A stretch of 64,000 nt of DNA. It comes from Phocoena phocoena (lineage: Eukaryota; Chordata; Mammalia; Artiodactyla; Phocoenidae). The notes under the pieces are model-generated. The model did no database searches, had not been told where the DNA came from, and was given only the letters and a program-made list of their open reading frames with translations. A program made the position numbers and the translations under genes. The stretch spans positions 106,220,313 to 106,284,312 of the forward strand of contig NC_089225.1 of NCBI RefSeq assembly GCF_963924675.1, written 5' to 3'. This document shows, piece after piece, positions 1 through 13,490 of this stretch (position 1 is its first letter; every line of letters starts with the position of its first letter).

Positions 1-3000
1 CTTCAGGGTAAGGTGTGCTTTGATTTTAGGACAGAAGCTGAAGCCTAGAGTAGACACCCCCCCCCACATACATCACCTCCCACTCCCTTCTCACGCTACA
101 GTATTCCTTCTCTCCCATCCCCACTTCACCCCCTGAAAAGCCCAGACAGTGGAGCTTGATCCTCTGAAGCATTGAAGAGGTGGTTATACTAGTGCAATCC
201 CCAGCTCCTGTCTTCCCTCCTCACCTGGTCCCTAGAGGGTGGGTGTCACCAGTGCTTCTGTCAAGACGTCGCTGCTTCAGTGCCTCCTTGGGGTCTCTGG
301 TCCTTGGCTCTCGGCCCCTCCTGTCTTTACTCCTTGCTTCCCTGTGCGGTCACTGCAGTAAAACATTTCTACCCCGGGACCTGTCAATATTCTGAATTCC
401 TTGTTTTTCATAACTGCCTGTAGCCCACAGATAACGGGGGTGCCTGGCGGCCACCTCAGGGTGATTTCACATGTAAGTATGATACCAGCCCAACATCCAA
501 AAAAAGCCTCAGAATGAATGTAAACATCTCAAGTCTCTTGAGATTGGCCCACAGTAAAACATCGTAAAGATCCATCTTTCTGAAGTTCTGTTGACAGATG
601 CTCATGAATGATCTGTTTTTCCTCTCTCATGTGCTTCTGCCCCTCCCCCCTCCCCCAGTCTGGCCCACTGGGCTGCCTTTTCTTCTAGTTCTCCCTTCCC
701 CCTTACTCTCAGCTGCTTTCTCTTCCTGGCTTAGTTTTTTCTTCTGCAAATGGCTTCATTCTTCTCTTCTTACTAATTCTGAAAACCAATTATACTGAAA
801 TAAATGCTTAAGTAAACTACAAAACATTAAAGTTAAACAAAATAACCACAAAACCAACCAAAACACAAACAGAGGGCTGAGCCAGCTCTCGCTATTAAGT
901 TGCAGGTTCCACCGCTACTGCTGGCACCACGGATACGTTGGTTAGATTTGTTTCTTTGTCAAAAGATAAAGACCAGTCTTATCTTAGGAAAATGGATGCC
1001 AAACTCAATTGGGGCAGAAAAGGGTCACTTAGAAAACTTGTTGAAAACACTACTTCCTGGTACTCAATCATAGACATTCTCCTCCAGGACCAGGGACCTT
1101 GGAATCTGCATCCTCAGGAGCTCCTTGGTGATTCTGAAGCCGTGGTCCGTGGACCCTTTCAACGGGAAACAGTCAGATGGGCAGCCATCTCAGGGGACCC
1201 CTCTTCAAACACCATCTGGTCAAATTTACTTTATTGGGACCAAAGACCGCTTTACCGGTGCAGCTTCCTCATCAGATCCCCACCTTTCAGCTTCCTGGAG
1301 AGCAGGTCTCATGGGACATTCTTAAAAATGAGAGCTTCTAGAATACAAGTGTGAGGATGCCACTGGCCGTCTTCAGGGTGGGCCTACCACCAGACCCCAA
1401 CCCGTTTAAATGAAAAACTAGATTGCACGGCCGTCTCTCCAGCCACGTTGCTTATCACACCTCCGTTGTTACATTTTGCTAGCTGTGAGGTTGGAAGCTT
1501 GTGGTTAAAGGACAGAAGGGCCCTCCTGTCACCGTAAGGAAATCTCCACTGAAATGTCAGAGGCCCAAGCGTGTGCCTAACCGTGACAGTCCAGCTGGCA
1601 TTCTTAGCTCACCTAATCTGAGGACGACCTGGCACACGTCCTTGGTTGGCTTTCCTGCTACTGGATGCTCAATTACAGAGCCTCTCAGAGCACCTCTGCC
1701 CGCTTAAAAGCCCTCACTACTTCTAGTTCCTAGTTCCGGCGGGACCTTTACTACCTAGTGCCTCTGGAGAGGGTTCAGACTGCCCTCTGGTGGTTGGGCA
1801 GCCTTGTACCATCGCCTGCAGAAGTCCAGAGAGCCTGCTGGGTTCTAAGAGGGAGTAGGAAAACCTCTCTGCGTTCTGCTCTGTCCGAGCTCTCCAAAGA
1901 GCTCAGAACCAGGGCTAGAGGGTCCAGGGAAAACTGCTTTGAGCAACTGGAAACTGAGATGGCGTTGATATCAGGCACTGGCTACGCAAAAAAAACAGGG
2001 TCATGGTGCAGATACAGAAATAGCTAGATCTGCCCTTTGGCTGCGTCCGGGACAATTTAGGCTGCATTGGCACTTGTAGGTGCCGAGAAGCGGCCCGCCT
2101 GCTTCATGTGAGGACCAATCCTCTACCTTACTTTTTAAGAGGATGTGCTTCTCACACTGGAATACTCCTACCCTCAGGATGTGCCAGAGCATCTCCGGCA
2201 TCTCTTACTTCCGGTAAGTACTAACATGTACCCATGAACCAGAAGGCCCTTTCACTGGCCGCCAGAGCCCACCTGCTTGAGGGCAGAGAGACTGGGCTCC
2301 CCTGCTCCCCAGGGCACTTTCATGGGCCCATGAATCAGGCCAGAACCTATTCATAGGGCCCGCTGAGGCAGCCCCTCCACCGCACCTCGACAGCTGGGCA
2401 CAGTTTCAGCCCTGGATCTGAACAATGCAAACGCAGTGCCTGGATGCTCTGCCTCTGCCCCAGGGCTGTGGAGCCTGGAGAACCTCACTGTTGCCCTTGT
2501 GAAATAAGGATGTTTCTGCCTCATCCCAGCCCCTAGATGCTACAGCATTTGGCGTATTAAACAGTCACTCCACATTAAACGGACACTGTCCCAGGGCGGC
2601 GGGACAGATGAGTTCTGGTATCAGCTGACATTCTGGACATGCAGCCACTCCTTCCTGCTGATCCTCAAGCCCTGTGTCCAGGTCTGGGTCACTGTCCTCG
2701 CCACTGAGCTCTTGCTTGAGGCCCTGTGCTGTCTTCTGGAAAATTGGCCTCCGTGTGACATCTGGGTGATGGAGGAGAGAGTTCCTGTGGCGTCTCTGCT
2801 CAACCTGTCTGTATATAATCAGATGCCAGTGGCTGTTCGTGGGGCTAGGTGTCTCCAGTGCCAATGTGTCCTAGCTCTGGTTTTATTTAGCTAGGATGGC
2901 CGTTGGCACGTGGCCCAAGGAGTCCAGTCTGGGAGGGCCTCACTGAGTGGTACTCCCTTTTCTAGATGGCTCCTGAGATGCAACAGACCACTGAACCAGG

Positions 3001-3130
3001 GAAAAGTGTGTAAGACAATGGCTTCCTTGGATTTCATTATGTCAAGTGTCACTCCACAGTGGCAAAGTGAATAGTGTTTGTGCTTTTCTTTTTTTCTTTT
3101 TTTTAGAACAAGAGCAAGGGAGTTCGATTT
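1..3130. other. Intergenic DNA, no gene recognised
   Basis: No exon, RNA gene or well-preserved repeat is recognised. The short open frames lack homology, splice context or codon support. A pyrimidine-rich stretch lies at about 600-770. Confidence 0.5.
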
Positions 3131-3510
3131 TTATTTTATTAATTAATTAATTTATTAAAATGTTTGGCTGCGTTGGGTCTTCATTGCTGTGCCCGGGCTT
3201 TCTCTATTTGTGGAGAGCAGGGGCTACTCTTCATTGCGGTGCGCGGGCTACCCTTCATTGTGGTGTGCGGGCTTCTCACAGTGGTGGCTTCTCTTGCAGA
3301 CCACAGGCTCTAGGCTCTCAGGCTTCAGTAGTTGCAGCACGCGGGCGCAGTAGTTGAAGTACGCAGGCCCTAGAGCACACGGGCTTAAGTAGTTGTGGTG
3401 CACGGGCTGAGTTGCTCCACGGCATGTGGGATTTTCCTGGACCAGGGCTTGAACCCGTGCCCCCTGCATTGGCAGGCAGATTCTTAACCACTGCACCACC
3501 AGGGAAGCCC
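3131..3510 (-). mobile_element. CHR-1-type long tRNA-derived SINE
   Basis: The head GGGCTTCCCTGGTGGTGCAG lies at 3,510-3,491. The body has repeated 'CAACTACT' type units, and it ends in an ATTAATTAATT-rich tail at the left. It is the long cetartiodactyl tRNA SINE. Confidence 0.85.
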
Positions 3511-4756
3511 GCAATTAGCACTGTTAAAATGCTAAAAGATTGTTAGGTTTAAAATACTGACCATAGAATTGCAATTGTTTTAATTTAGTATATTTAAGTC
3601 TCATACTAATGGCCTAAGAGGAAGAGTGCTTTCTGAAATACCTTCTCCTTTTTAAAATAATAAATAGGGAGGACAGAGCATGGATAAAGATATTCTTGAA
3701 AGTAAGCCCAGAACAAATGGATCAGAAAGATTTAATGGAGCTGAAAACAGAACCAGATATGTATATTGAAAAGGCTCAGTGTGCCAGGCAATATCAGTGG
3801 TAAGAATATTACACTGAATCCTATTCTGTCAAAAATAACTAAACACATAATTACAAAGATAAAGGGGGAATTTCATACGTTTTCACACACTAGCAAAGAA
3901 ACAGAATTCTGACTGAACTCAGACATTAGAGTTGTAGAACAAAATGCTCAAAGACAGTGGAACAAAGTCTAAATCAATTTTGAAGATGAGAAGTTGTGAT
4001 AAAATATATATTGTAGTGCACTATGTTGTTAGTTAATGAAAACAACAGAAGACATTCTGAGATATGCAAAGACTCAGAAAACACACCAACCACGTACTCT
4101 TCTTTTAAAATTACTTAAAGATATACTTCAGTCAGCAGAAAGATGGATCAAAAAAGGAAGTATGGAGATACCATGGCAAGAAAAGACCAGCGGGGAAACT
4201 TAAATAGTAAGAACAGAAAACATTAATATTGTTCTCATGAATATGGATTATCATAACACAAATTTTTAATTTTTGCTTTTGAATTATGTTATATGATATT
4301 TGACATGATTATAATTTATATATAATATAAAAATAGCAAAACAATGACATATAAATAATTGAATAAAATTAAAATAATTAATATGGAGTAAAAGACAGAA
4401 AAATTAATAATGATAATGAATATCCATATTATTATACAGTGGATAGACCAGAATTAGGGAGCTGGTGGGTATAAAAGTGACACACCTTGGCTTAAATATG
4501 TGACACATTAAAATATTTTATTTTTGGCTATGACATTTGAAGAATAAATTAAAAATACATTTGGAAAACTTGCAGGTAAATAGAAGAATTACTGTTACAA
4601 TGCTTTCCAGAAAAGAAAATGAAAACAAAGAAAATGTAGACAAAAAATACAAACATATTCAAAAGAGAAAGAATAAAATGATAGAAATAAGACCAACTAT
4701 AAACAATAAATGCAGTAGATGACTTTTAGAAAAATATAAAAGTGGAACTGATTCAA
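3511..4756. other. AT-rich intergenic DNA
   Basis: AT-rich sequence with no recognised gene. It is flanked by the SINE and the L1. Confidence 0.4.
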
Positions 4757-7265
4757 AAAGCAGTAGAGTGTTTTTCCTATGTTTTCCTCTAAGAGTTTTA
4801 TAGTGTCTGGTCTTACATTTAGATCTTTAATCCATTTGGCTTTTATTTTTGTGTATGGTGTTAGGGATACATTTCATTCTTTTACATGCAGCTGCCCAGT
4901 TTTCCCAGCACCACTTATTGAAGAGGCTGTCTTTTCTCCATTGTATGTTCTTGCCTCCTTTGTCGTAAACTAGGTGACCATACGTGTGTCGGTTTATCTC
5001 TGGGCATTCTATCCTGTACCATTGATCTATATTTCTGTTTTTGTGCCAGTACCATACTGTCTTGATTACTGTAGCTTTGTGGTATAGTTTGAAGTCGGGG
5101 AGCCTGATTCCTCCAACTCCATTTTTCTTTCTCAAGATTGCTTTGGCTATTTGGGGTCTTTTGTGTTTCCATACAAATTGTAAAATTTTTTGTTCTAATT
5201 CTGTGAAGAATGCCATTGGTAGTTTGATAGGGATTGCATTGTATCTGTAGATTGCTTTGGGTAGTATAGTCATTTTCACAATATTGATTCTTCCAATCCA
5301 AGAACGTGGTATATTTCTCCATCTGTTTATGTCATCTTTAATTTCTTTCGTCAGTGTTTTATAGTTTTCTGAGTATGAGTCTCTAGTTTCCTTAGGCAGG
5401 TTTATTCCTAGGTATTTTATTCTTTTTCTTGCGATGGTAAATGGATTGTTTCCTTAATTTCTGTTCTGAATTTTCGTTGCTGGTGTATAGGAATGCCAGA
5501 GATTTCTGTGCATTAATTTTGTATCCTGCAACCTTACCAAATTCATTGATTAGTTCTAGTACTTTTCTGGTGGCATCTTTAGGATTTTCTATGTATTGTA
5601 TCATGTCATCTGCAAAGAGTGACAGTTTTACTTCTTTGTTTCCAATTTGTATGCCTTTTATTTCTTTTTCTTCTCTGATTGCCATGGCTAGGACTTCCAA
5701 AACTATGTTGAATAAGAGTGGCGAGAGTGGACATCCTTGTCTTGTTCCTGATCTTAGTGGAAATGCTTTCAGTTTTTCACCGTTGAGTATGATGCTTGCT
5801 AACACTCTTTGACATAAACCACAGCAAGATCTTTTTTGACCCACCTCCTAGAGTGACAGAAAAAAAAACAAAAATAAACAAATGGGACTTAATTAAACTT
5901 AAAAGTTTTTGCACAGCAAAGGAAGCCATAAATAAGACAAAAAGACAACCCTCAGAATGGGAGAAAATACTTGCAAATGAAACAACAGACAAAGGATTAA
6001 TCTCCAAAGTATACCAACAGCTCATGGAGCTCAATATCAAAAAAACAAGCAATCTAATTAAAAAATGGGCAGAAGACCTAAACAGACATTTCACCAAGGA
6101 AGACATACAGATGGCCAAGAGGCACATGAAAAGATGCTCAACATCACTAATTATTAGAGAAATGCAAATCAAAACTGCAATGAGGGGCTTCCCTGGTGGC
6201 GCAGTGGTTGAGAGTCCGCCTGCCGATGCAGGGGACACGGGTTCGTGCCCCGGTCCGGGAAGATCCCGCATGCCGTGGAGTGGCTGGGCCCGTGAGCCAT
6301 GGCCGCTGGGCCTGCGCGTCCGGAGCCTGTGCTCCGCAACGGGAGGGGCCACAGCAGTGAGAGGCCCGCGTACCGCAAAAACAAAAAACAAAAAACAAAA
6401 AACTGCAATGAGGTATCACCTCATACTGGTCAGAATGGCCATAATCAAAAAATCTACAAACAATAAATGCTGGAGAGGGTGTGATGAAAAGGGAACCCTC
6501 CTGCACTGTTGGTGGGAATGTAAATTGATACAACCACTATGGAGAACAGTATGGAGGTTCCTTAAAAAACTGAAAATAGAACTACCATATGACCCAGCAA
6601 TCCCACTGCTGGGCATATACCCTGAGAAAACCGTAATTCAAAAAGAGAGATGTACCATAATGTTCATTGCAGCAGTATTTACAATAGCCAGGACATGGAA
6701 CCAACCTAAATGTCCATCGACAGATGAATGGATAAAGAAGATGTGGTACATATATATAATGGAATATTACTCAGCCATAAAAGAAATGTAATTGAGTTAT
6801 TTGTAGTGAGGTGGATGGACCTAGAGTCTGTCATACAGAGTGAAGTATGTCAGAAAGAGAAAAACAAATACCATATGCTAACACATATATATGGAATCTA
6901 AAAAAAAAAAAAAAAAAGGTACTGATGAACCTAGTTGCAGGGCAGGAATAAAGATGTAGACATAGAGAATGGACTTGAGGGCATGAGGTGGGAGGGGGAA
7001 GCTGGGGCAAAGTGAGAGTAGCATCAACATATATACACTACCAAATGCAAAATAGTTAGCTAGTGGACGCAGCAGCATAGCACAGGGAGATCAGCATGGT
7101 GCTTTGCAATGACCTAGAGGGGTGGGATAGGGAGGGTGGGCAGGAGACGCAAGAGGGAGGGGATGTGGGGACATGTGTATGCATATTGCTGATTCACTTT
7201 GTTGTACAACAGAAACTAACACAGTATTGTGAAGCAATTATACTCCAATAAAGGTCTATTTTTAA
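4757..7265. mobile_element. L1 with 5' inversion (twin priming), 3' part on plus strand
   Basis: From 4,757 to about 5,804 the minus strand reads L1 ORF2 reverse transcriptase to just before the C-terminal part. From about 5,804 the plus strand resumes at the adjacent ORF2 position and runs through the C-terminus and 3'UTR to AATAAAG and a poly-A near 7,262. The two arms abut in L1 coordinates, which is the twin-priming signature. Candidate target duplications are CAGTAGA motifs near 4,761 and 7,274. Stops and gaps show it is dead. A CHR-2 SINE sits inside it. Confidence 0.9.
6186..6398 (+). mobile_element. CHR-2 SINE with perfect target-site duplication
   Basis: This short GC-rich CHR-2 copy runs from GGCTTCCCTGG to GCGTACCGC and a CA-rich tail. 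It is flanked by perfect 15-bp duplications AAAACTGCAATGAGG (6,171-6,185 and 6,399-6,413), inside L1 ORF2. Confidence 0.95.
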
Positions 7266-7994
7266 AAAAAGATCAGTAGAATATCTGAATAGTCTAATCA
7301 CCATGGGAAGACAGAGAATGTGTCAATATTATCTCCCCAAAGTACTCTAGTCTATATCATTTTAAGAGTTGGTTAATTTAAAATGCTGTAAACTATTTCG
7401 GAACATATAAAAAGGTATAAAGTTTCATGAGTTATTTTACCAAGCTAGGCTAACTCTAAATCTGACTATGGCAATATATGAAAACTTACAGAACTATTTC
7501 ATTTATAAATACAAATGCAAAATCCTGAAAAAATACTCTCTGCAATAGTATATTGAATATATAACAGAAACAAAAATAAATTCCACTCAAATTTAGAATT
7601 CAGCTTAGTTTTGTTTTCATAGGGGTATGAGTATAGAAATTCTGAAACTATTATTGTTGTAGTTTAGATTTGGGCAAATGAGTAAACATACTGCTGGAGA
7701 AGAGAGACACAGATATTGCCTGGAGGAAAATATGGAAGAAGCCTGTGGTGTTGGATGGGAATTAGAGGGATATAATATTTATAACTCATGGGATTATCAA
7801 GGAATGTTCTCTGTCCTGGGATTGGGGGACCTGGCAACATGCACCTCACTTGGCTTCTGAATTGCTGTGGACCAGTGACTGCTATGTGCTACCCATTTCC
7901 CACTGTTTGAATGCAAGTGTCTGCAGTGGTTATTCTATATCATCGTTATATTTGGAAAGTGGGGGAGACTAACTTGTCCATCAATTCACAGGTC

Positions 7995-8545
7995 TTTGGT
8001 TCCAGAGGAGGTGCACCTGAGGGGACACATCCAATGAACCACATCTAAGGAAACTTATCTCATCTGAACCTGATTTAGATGCTGAGGTCCTGGACTTTGA
8101 CCCAGTGCTGCAATGAGTGAGACTTCTTGGGGTGGGAGGTGGGCAGTGAGTGTCCTTTGCATGTGGGAAGGATGTGAATGGCTGTGGTCAGAGGGTGGGC
8201 TATGGTAGGGTGTTTCTGAAGACGGTGGCAACATTTCTTCCCAAGCAACATTCCCTTTGTAATGTGACTTTGACATTCACCTCATCAAGAGGTACAGCCT
8301 ATTTCCCCTCCTTTCGAATTTGGCCCAGTGATCTGCTTAGACGGATGGTATGTGGCAGAGGTGATACTGTGCAGGCATGAAAGGGCTTAATCAATGAGAT
8401 GTGGAGCAAAGATAAGGCATCCACATGGAGGACTGCCTGAACTGCTGACCCACAGAAGAGTGAGCCATCAAATGATTGTTCCTTGAAGCCACTAAACTTT
8501 GGGGTCATTTGTTACACACCAATAGGTAGCTAATACACTATATCA
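7995..8545 (+). mobile_element. Degenerate LTR-like remnant
   Basis: The 3' part reads AAGCCACTAAACTTTGGGG and continues to GTTACACACC...CTAATAC. This is the typical end of MaLR-type (MLT1-like) or related mammalian LTRs. The subfamily is not assigned. Confidence 0.5.
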
Positions 8546-8910
8546 AAGAGTGCTGGGGTCATTTCAAAACAACTCAGGAACCAGCTTGAAGAGAGTCTCA
8601 CTCCCTGAAGATAAGCGATTTGAGCAGCAATAAAGACGTTAACTGCAATGGTCTAGAGCATATTAAATATATTTAAATCCATGAGCTCAAGATACGTTAA
8701 AGGAAAAATCCTCCTTGCCTATCTTTAGAGGCTATTAGGAAAACAATTCATGAATCTGAACACTTTAAATAAAGATCCATCATTTATCTTGCATTTCCTA
8801 TACAAACTGTATTTCAAGCTAACCAAGTATTATCGAAGGGAAGCTCTTTGCAGAAGAATTCTGACCAATAAATATAGAATGAATAACAGAATCTAAATAT
8901 CATCATTTTG

Positions 8911-9282
8911 GGGACTTCCCTGGTGGCGCAGTGGTTGAGAATCCACCTGCCAATGCAGGGGACATGGGTTCGATCCCTGGTCCAGGAAGATCCCACATGC
9001 CGCGGAACAACTAAGTCCGTGTGCCACAACTACTGAGCCTGTGACCTAGAGCCTGCGAGCCACAGCTACTGAGCCCATGAGCCACAACTACTGAAACCCA
9101 CGCACTCTAGTGGCTGCGTACCGCAACTACTGAGCCCGCACACCTAGATCCCATGCTCCGCAACAAGAGAAGCCACCGCAATGGGAAGCCCGCACACCGC
9201 AACGAAGAGAAACCCCCGCTTGCAGCAACTAGAGAAAACCCGCGCACAGCAACGAAGGCCCAACGCGGCCAAAAAAAAATAA
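8911..9282 (+). mobile_element. CHR-1-type long SINE
   Basis: The head is GGGACTTCCCTGGTGGCGCA, with tandem 'CAACTACTGAGCC' units and an A-rich tail ending near 9,280. Imperfect flanking copies of CATCATTTTG / ATAATTTTG are seen. Confidence 0.88.
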
Positions 9283-10016
9283 TTTTGCAAACCCTAGTGA
9301 AATGTGTTTAGGCAATGAGCATCAGTGGCTGCTAAAATCATTAGGGGAAAGGGTGATGTATAACAGATGGGTCAGGCTGGTAACACCTGAACCTGCTGGA
9401 CGATCTTAACATTACAAATGAATACACAGCTCCCCCTGCGAAGTCTCTTTACTAAAAAGCCAAATCGAAGTACCCCTCCACCCCCCGCCCACCCAAACCT
9501 GAATCTAAGCAAGCCTCTAGATCTAACTTCTACTTTACAAAAAACGCCAGGGAGAAAAAAACATGCCATTAAGGGGATGTAGAAAAATCCAGAATATGAA
9601 AAATGTTATAGGACAAAGACCCCAGGTTATCCAAAGAGTAGACAGCAAGGAAAAAAGGCAGTGGGGAATTTACACATTAAAAGAGCCTTAAGAGATAGAT
9701 TAGCCAAATTCAGTGTGTGGAAGCTGTTTGGATCCCAGTTCAAACAACAATTGTAAAAAGATTTATGAGACAATGGGGAGAATATGAACTGTGATGGGGT
9801 ATTTAACAGTATTAAGCAAATATTTACTTTTTTTGAGGGGTGAAATATAAAAAGAAACAATAAAAGGCGGTGGAGGGTGTGACAATGCTCTGAAGGGTCT
9901 GGATTTGAGTCAAGAGGCAGCCGGTAACATTCCAGACTCATTGGCAATCTAAGGAGGGCCAGGGCCACATCATCTGGATCCTGAAGTTGGGATGCCTTAG
10001 TTCGTCCAGAACAGGA
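8913..10016 (-). other. SP110: SP110 3'UTR / 3' flank, poly(A) site undetermined
   Basis: Downstream of the stop codon I see no AATAAA or ATTAAA on the minus strand before the CHR SINE at 8.9-9.3 kb. An AGTAAA variant occurs around 9,823-9,829. The UTR end is therefore not assigned. Apart from the SINE, the stretch 9,290-10,016 holds no recognised repeat or gene. Confidence 0.4.
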
Positions 10017-10130
10017 TCAAGGAGGAACCTGGAAGCTGTTCTCACTGGCTTCATGAAAAATAAGCACTTCTTTGAGGTCTTTTTCAAATTCTGCCTCTAA
10101 ATCCAGTCCTACCTGACCAAAGTCGGAGGC
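10017..10130 (-). CDS. SP110: SP110 coding exon 19: C-terminus and stop
   Basis: This coding part of the last exon is 114 nt and starts in phase 0. The acceptor is CTCTTTCAG|GCCTCC. It encodes ASDFGQVGLDLEAEFEKDLK followed by EVLIFHEASENSFQVPP, then TGA at 10,019-10,017. Human SP110 ends at the equivalent place. Confidence 0.95.
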   Translation of the reverse strand, partial: ASDFGQVGLDLEAEFEKDLKEVLIFHEASENSFQVPP

Positions 10131-11222
10131 CTGAAAGAGAAAAAAAGCAAACACACAGAGGTCTAAGGACGAAGGATTAGGGCCAGCAAATCACTCGTGC
10201 TTTTTTAGGAGCCATGTCCTCCCTTTCCCGAACGCTGTGTTTCCCCCGCCGTCTGGCAGAATAGGTGGGAAGATGCTGCCTGCCGCTCAAATGTTCAAAT
10301 GCATGAGACTCTGCCTGGCTGTTAACTTAGACCTGACAGGCGATCTTGACCGATGAGCCAATTTTGACCCCTGCAAAGCCTGAGTTTGGTGCAAAACAGA
10401 GAAAGATAAAGCTTTTCTTGAAAGCCCACTCTTTGAAGAAAGGTTGATCCTTCTGTTCTCCAAGGCTAAGACTGTGCCAGGCATCAACAGGCTCCCTGGG
10501 TTGACTCTTTCCCCTCCAGCTCCGTGGATGGACACCAGTTTACAGTCTGTGGCTCATGAACATGCCAACTTGTGGAACGCAGGAGAGGAAGGAGGCTGGG
10601 TGGAGATAAGAATCTACCCTAGATGTGTCCCGAGAAATACCTGTATAAGTGAGAGTAAAAATCAGGGAAACTCAATAAACTAAAGCTAAGAATGCCTTGG
10701 ATTGCAAGGTAGCTCAACTCATTGACTCTCCCTACTAATGAAGGACGGAGGCAACACCAACTGAAGGCCAATCCGGATGTTCGAGTCCACTGGGAAATTC
10801 AAGAGTAAAAATCCAAGCATGAGCATCCTGAATGTTTATTTCATTTAAATCAATTAATTCATTTATTTCTGTGTTTCTGAGGCACGAAGGACCATGTAAG
10901 CATGAACTGCCTTCCCCCTAGTTTGAACAGGGAGGCAGGATGAAATTGACTCCTCGGTGGGAGGAGTGTATCTTTCTGAAACTGAGGATGGATGTTTTTT
11001 TTTCAGGCACCGTTTACAAGGATCCTTCCCTGTCCTGCTTGCTGTTCTTTCGGACATCCTCCTCTCCACCTCTGGGATTTGGAGGCAGTTTCCTTCTACA
11101 ATCCTTGTCTTTCTGAGCTCTCCCCGGGACAAGACTGGGTAAGCTTCTTGCAAGGCTCTGCTGTGCCAGAAATGAGGGGAAAGTAGAAAGCATGTGAAAC
11201 GGAGGCAGGAAATGCCCTTTAC

Positions 11223-11363
11223 CTTGTAAAATGTTTTATGGTTGCGAAATATCAGGCGCATGTCCCGTAGAAACCAGGCCACTGTGTACACTTTCTCAGC
11301 CAGCCTTTCCTTAACCAGGTCCAACCACATGGCTTCCCTAAAGGGCTCACCATAATCTCGAAT
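11223..11363 (-). CDS. SP110: SP110 coding exon 18: bromodomain-like segment
   Basis: This 141-nt exon is phase 0 at both ends, with acceptor CCCCTAG|ATTCG and donor CAAG|GTAAAG. It encodes IRDYGEPFREAMWLDLVKER, then VYTVAWFLRDMRLIFRNHKT and FYK. This corresponds to the divergent bromodomain helices of SP110. The usual acetyl-lysine-binding Asn is in the FRNHK context. Confidence 0.96.
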
Positions 11364-11454
11364 CTAGGGGCAAAGCCATCAAAGAGGTGATGTTAGCATA
11401 GCCATCATCGCTGAAATAGATCCAACACAAGCCTTTATTTCCAGGGTAATACTG

Positions 11455-11700
11455 ATAAAAATATCCGACATCTATGTGCCAGGCATTGTTCTAAGCTTTG
11501 CCACTATATTAACATAGGATCTCCACAACAACCCTAAGAGATTGGTACTATAATTACCCCTGTTTTATTGATGAGAAACCAAGGGATGGAGAAGTTAAGT
11601 AACCTACCCAAGATTTCACAGCTAAAAACTGGCAGAGATACACTGAACCCACAGTTCAAGTCTCCTGAGTCTGTACCCTCAACGCTATGCTCTCTCTAAG
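11455..11700 (-). mobile_element. MIR SINE
   Basis: The plus strand reads the MIR reverse complement, with TGTGCCAGGCATTGTTCTAA, CTCCACAACAACCCTAAGAG and GAAGTTAAGTAAC. It lies in SP110 intron 17. Confidence 0.88.
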
Positions 11701-12061
11701 AAACACATTCCCACAGAAGAGAAGGAGAAACTGAGATACAGGGCAGGAGAAGCAACTCGTCTGTGTCCCAGAGCTGGTATGCAGTGGGGTCGAGTTTGAA
11801 CCCCATTCGACTCTGGCAGCGCCACTCTGGAGTCTGTAGCTAAACCTTCTGTTCTCTGCAGAGGTACCTGCAGGACACACGCTCCATGTTTCCAGAATGA
11901 GTTTAACATCAGAGAGATGCCCAGAGGATGAGAAACATCTAATAGGACTTACATTACATGGGGTCTCCGTGAAAAAAGAGCTTTGTGGATGACAGTAGGC
12001 TTTCAAGAGGAGAAACTCACATTTCTGTAAAGTGCGAAGAGGGATTTAAAGGGAAATGTTA

Positions 12062-12475
<414 letters not shown>

Positions 12476-12865
12476 TTACCGTTTTCTTTTCGGGAATGGC
12501 TGATGGGCGCAGCCAGGGATGAAGGGGACACCTCCCAAGGGGGGGGGTCTCCCATCAAGGCAGCAACAAAGGTGTCAGTGTGGTATCAGGGTAAGTGGTG
12601 GGCTCTCCCTCAGAGCTGCTGGGAGAACAGGGAGCCCTGCCCGCCAGCCCCAAGTATTGGAAACTGGGTCTTAAGCCCCTGGGGGACCCAGGCTCCATCA
12701 GCCTGTCGAGACCCTGGGGAAATGGGAGAAGCAGGCCACGTTTCCTGTCTTTTCTGAATACTCACGGAACACAGACAACTGGTGTTTTTCGTCCCTTACC
12801 CTCCTTGGACAGGAGTCTGGGTTACGAAACTAGGAAAGGCCATCTCCCGGAGGCAGTGGCAGTCA

Positions 12866-13153
<288 letters not shown>

Positions 13154-13421
13154 CTAGAAAGGGAGATAATGCGGGCACCGCTGGGGTCCGAAGGAACCGC
13201 GGACACTGACACTGCGGGAATCTGGAACACGGCGTTCGCGTCCCACTAGACGCTTCGGCCTGACCCAGCTGGGCGCGCACTGGGAACGCCCGCAGACCGA
13301 GGACCAGCTCGGCCTTGCAATCGCGGAAGAGCAGGCGGTAAGAACTGCCACATCACCGCGTGAACCACAGATGGTCAGAGCTGGAAGGGGCTGGAAGGTC
13401 GTTTAAGTCCTTACCGCACCA

Positions 13422-13490
13422 AGTGTGGACTGAGGACCAGCGGCATCAGCGTTATCTGGGAGCTGGTTAGAATCGCAGGCCTCCTGAATC
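13422..13490 (-). mobile_element. MER5A-type hAT fragment
   Basis: AAGTGTGGACTGAGGACCAG, GCATCAGCGTTATCTGGGAG and CTGGTTAGAAT match the end of MER5A in reverse. Confidence 0.65.

Noticed and set aside
10863..11330. 155-codon minus-strand open frame as a separate gene
   Set aside because: Its start lies within exon 18 and it only reads on into intron. The donor at 11,223 ends the real coding part.
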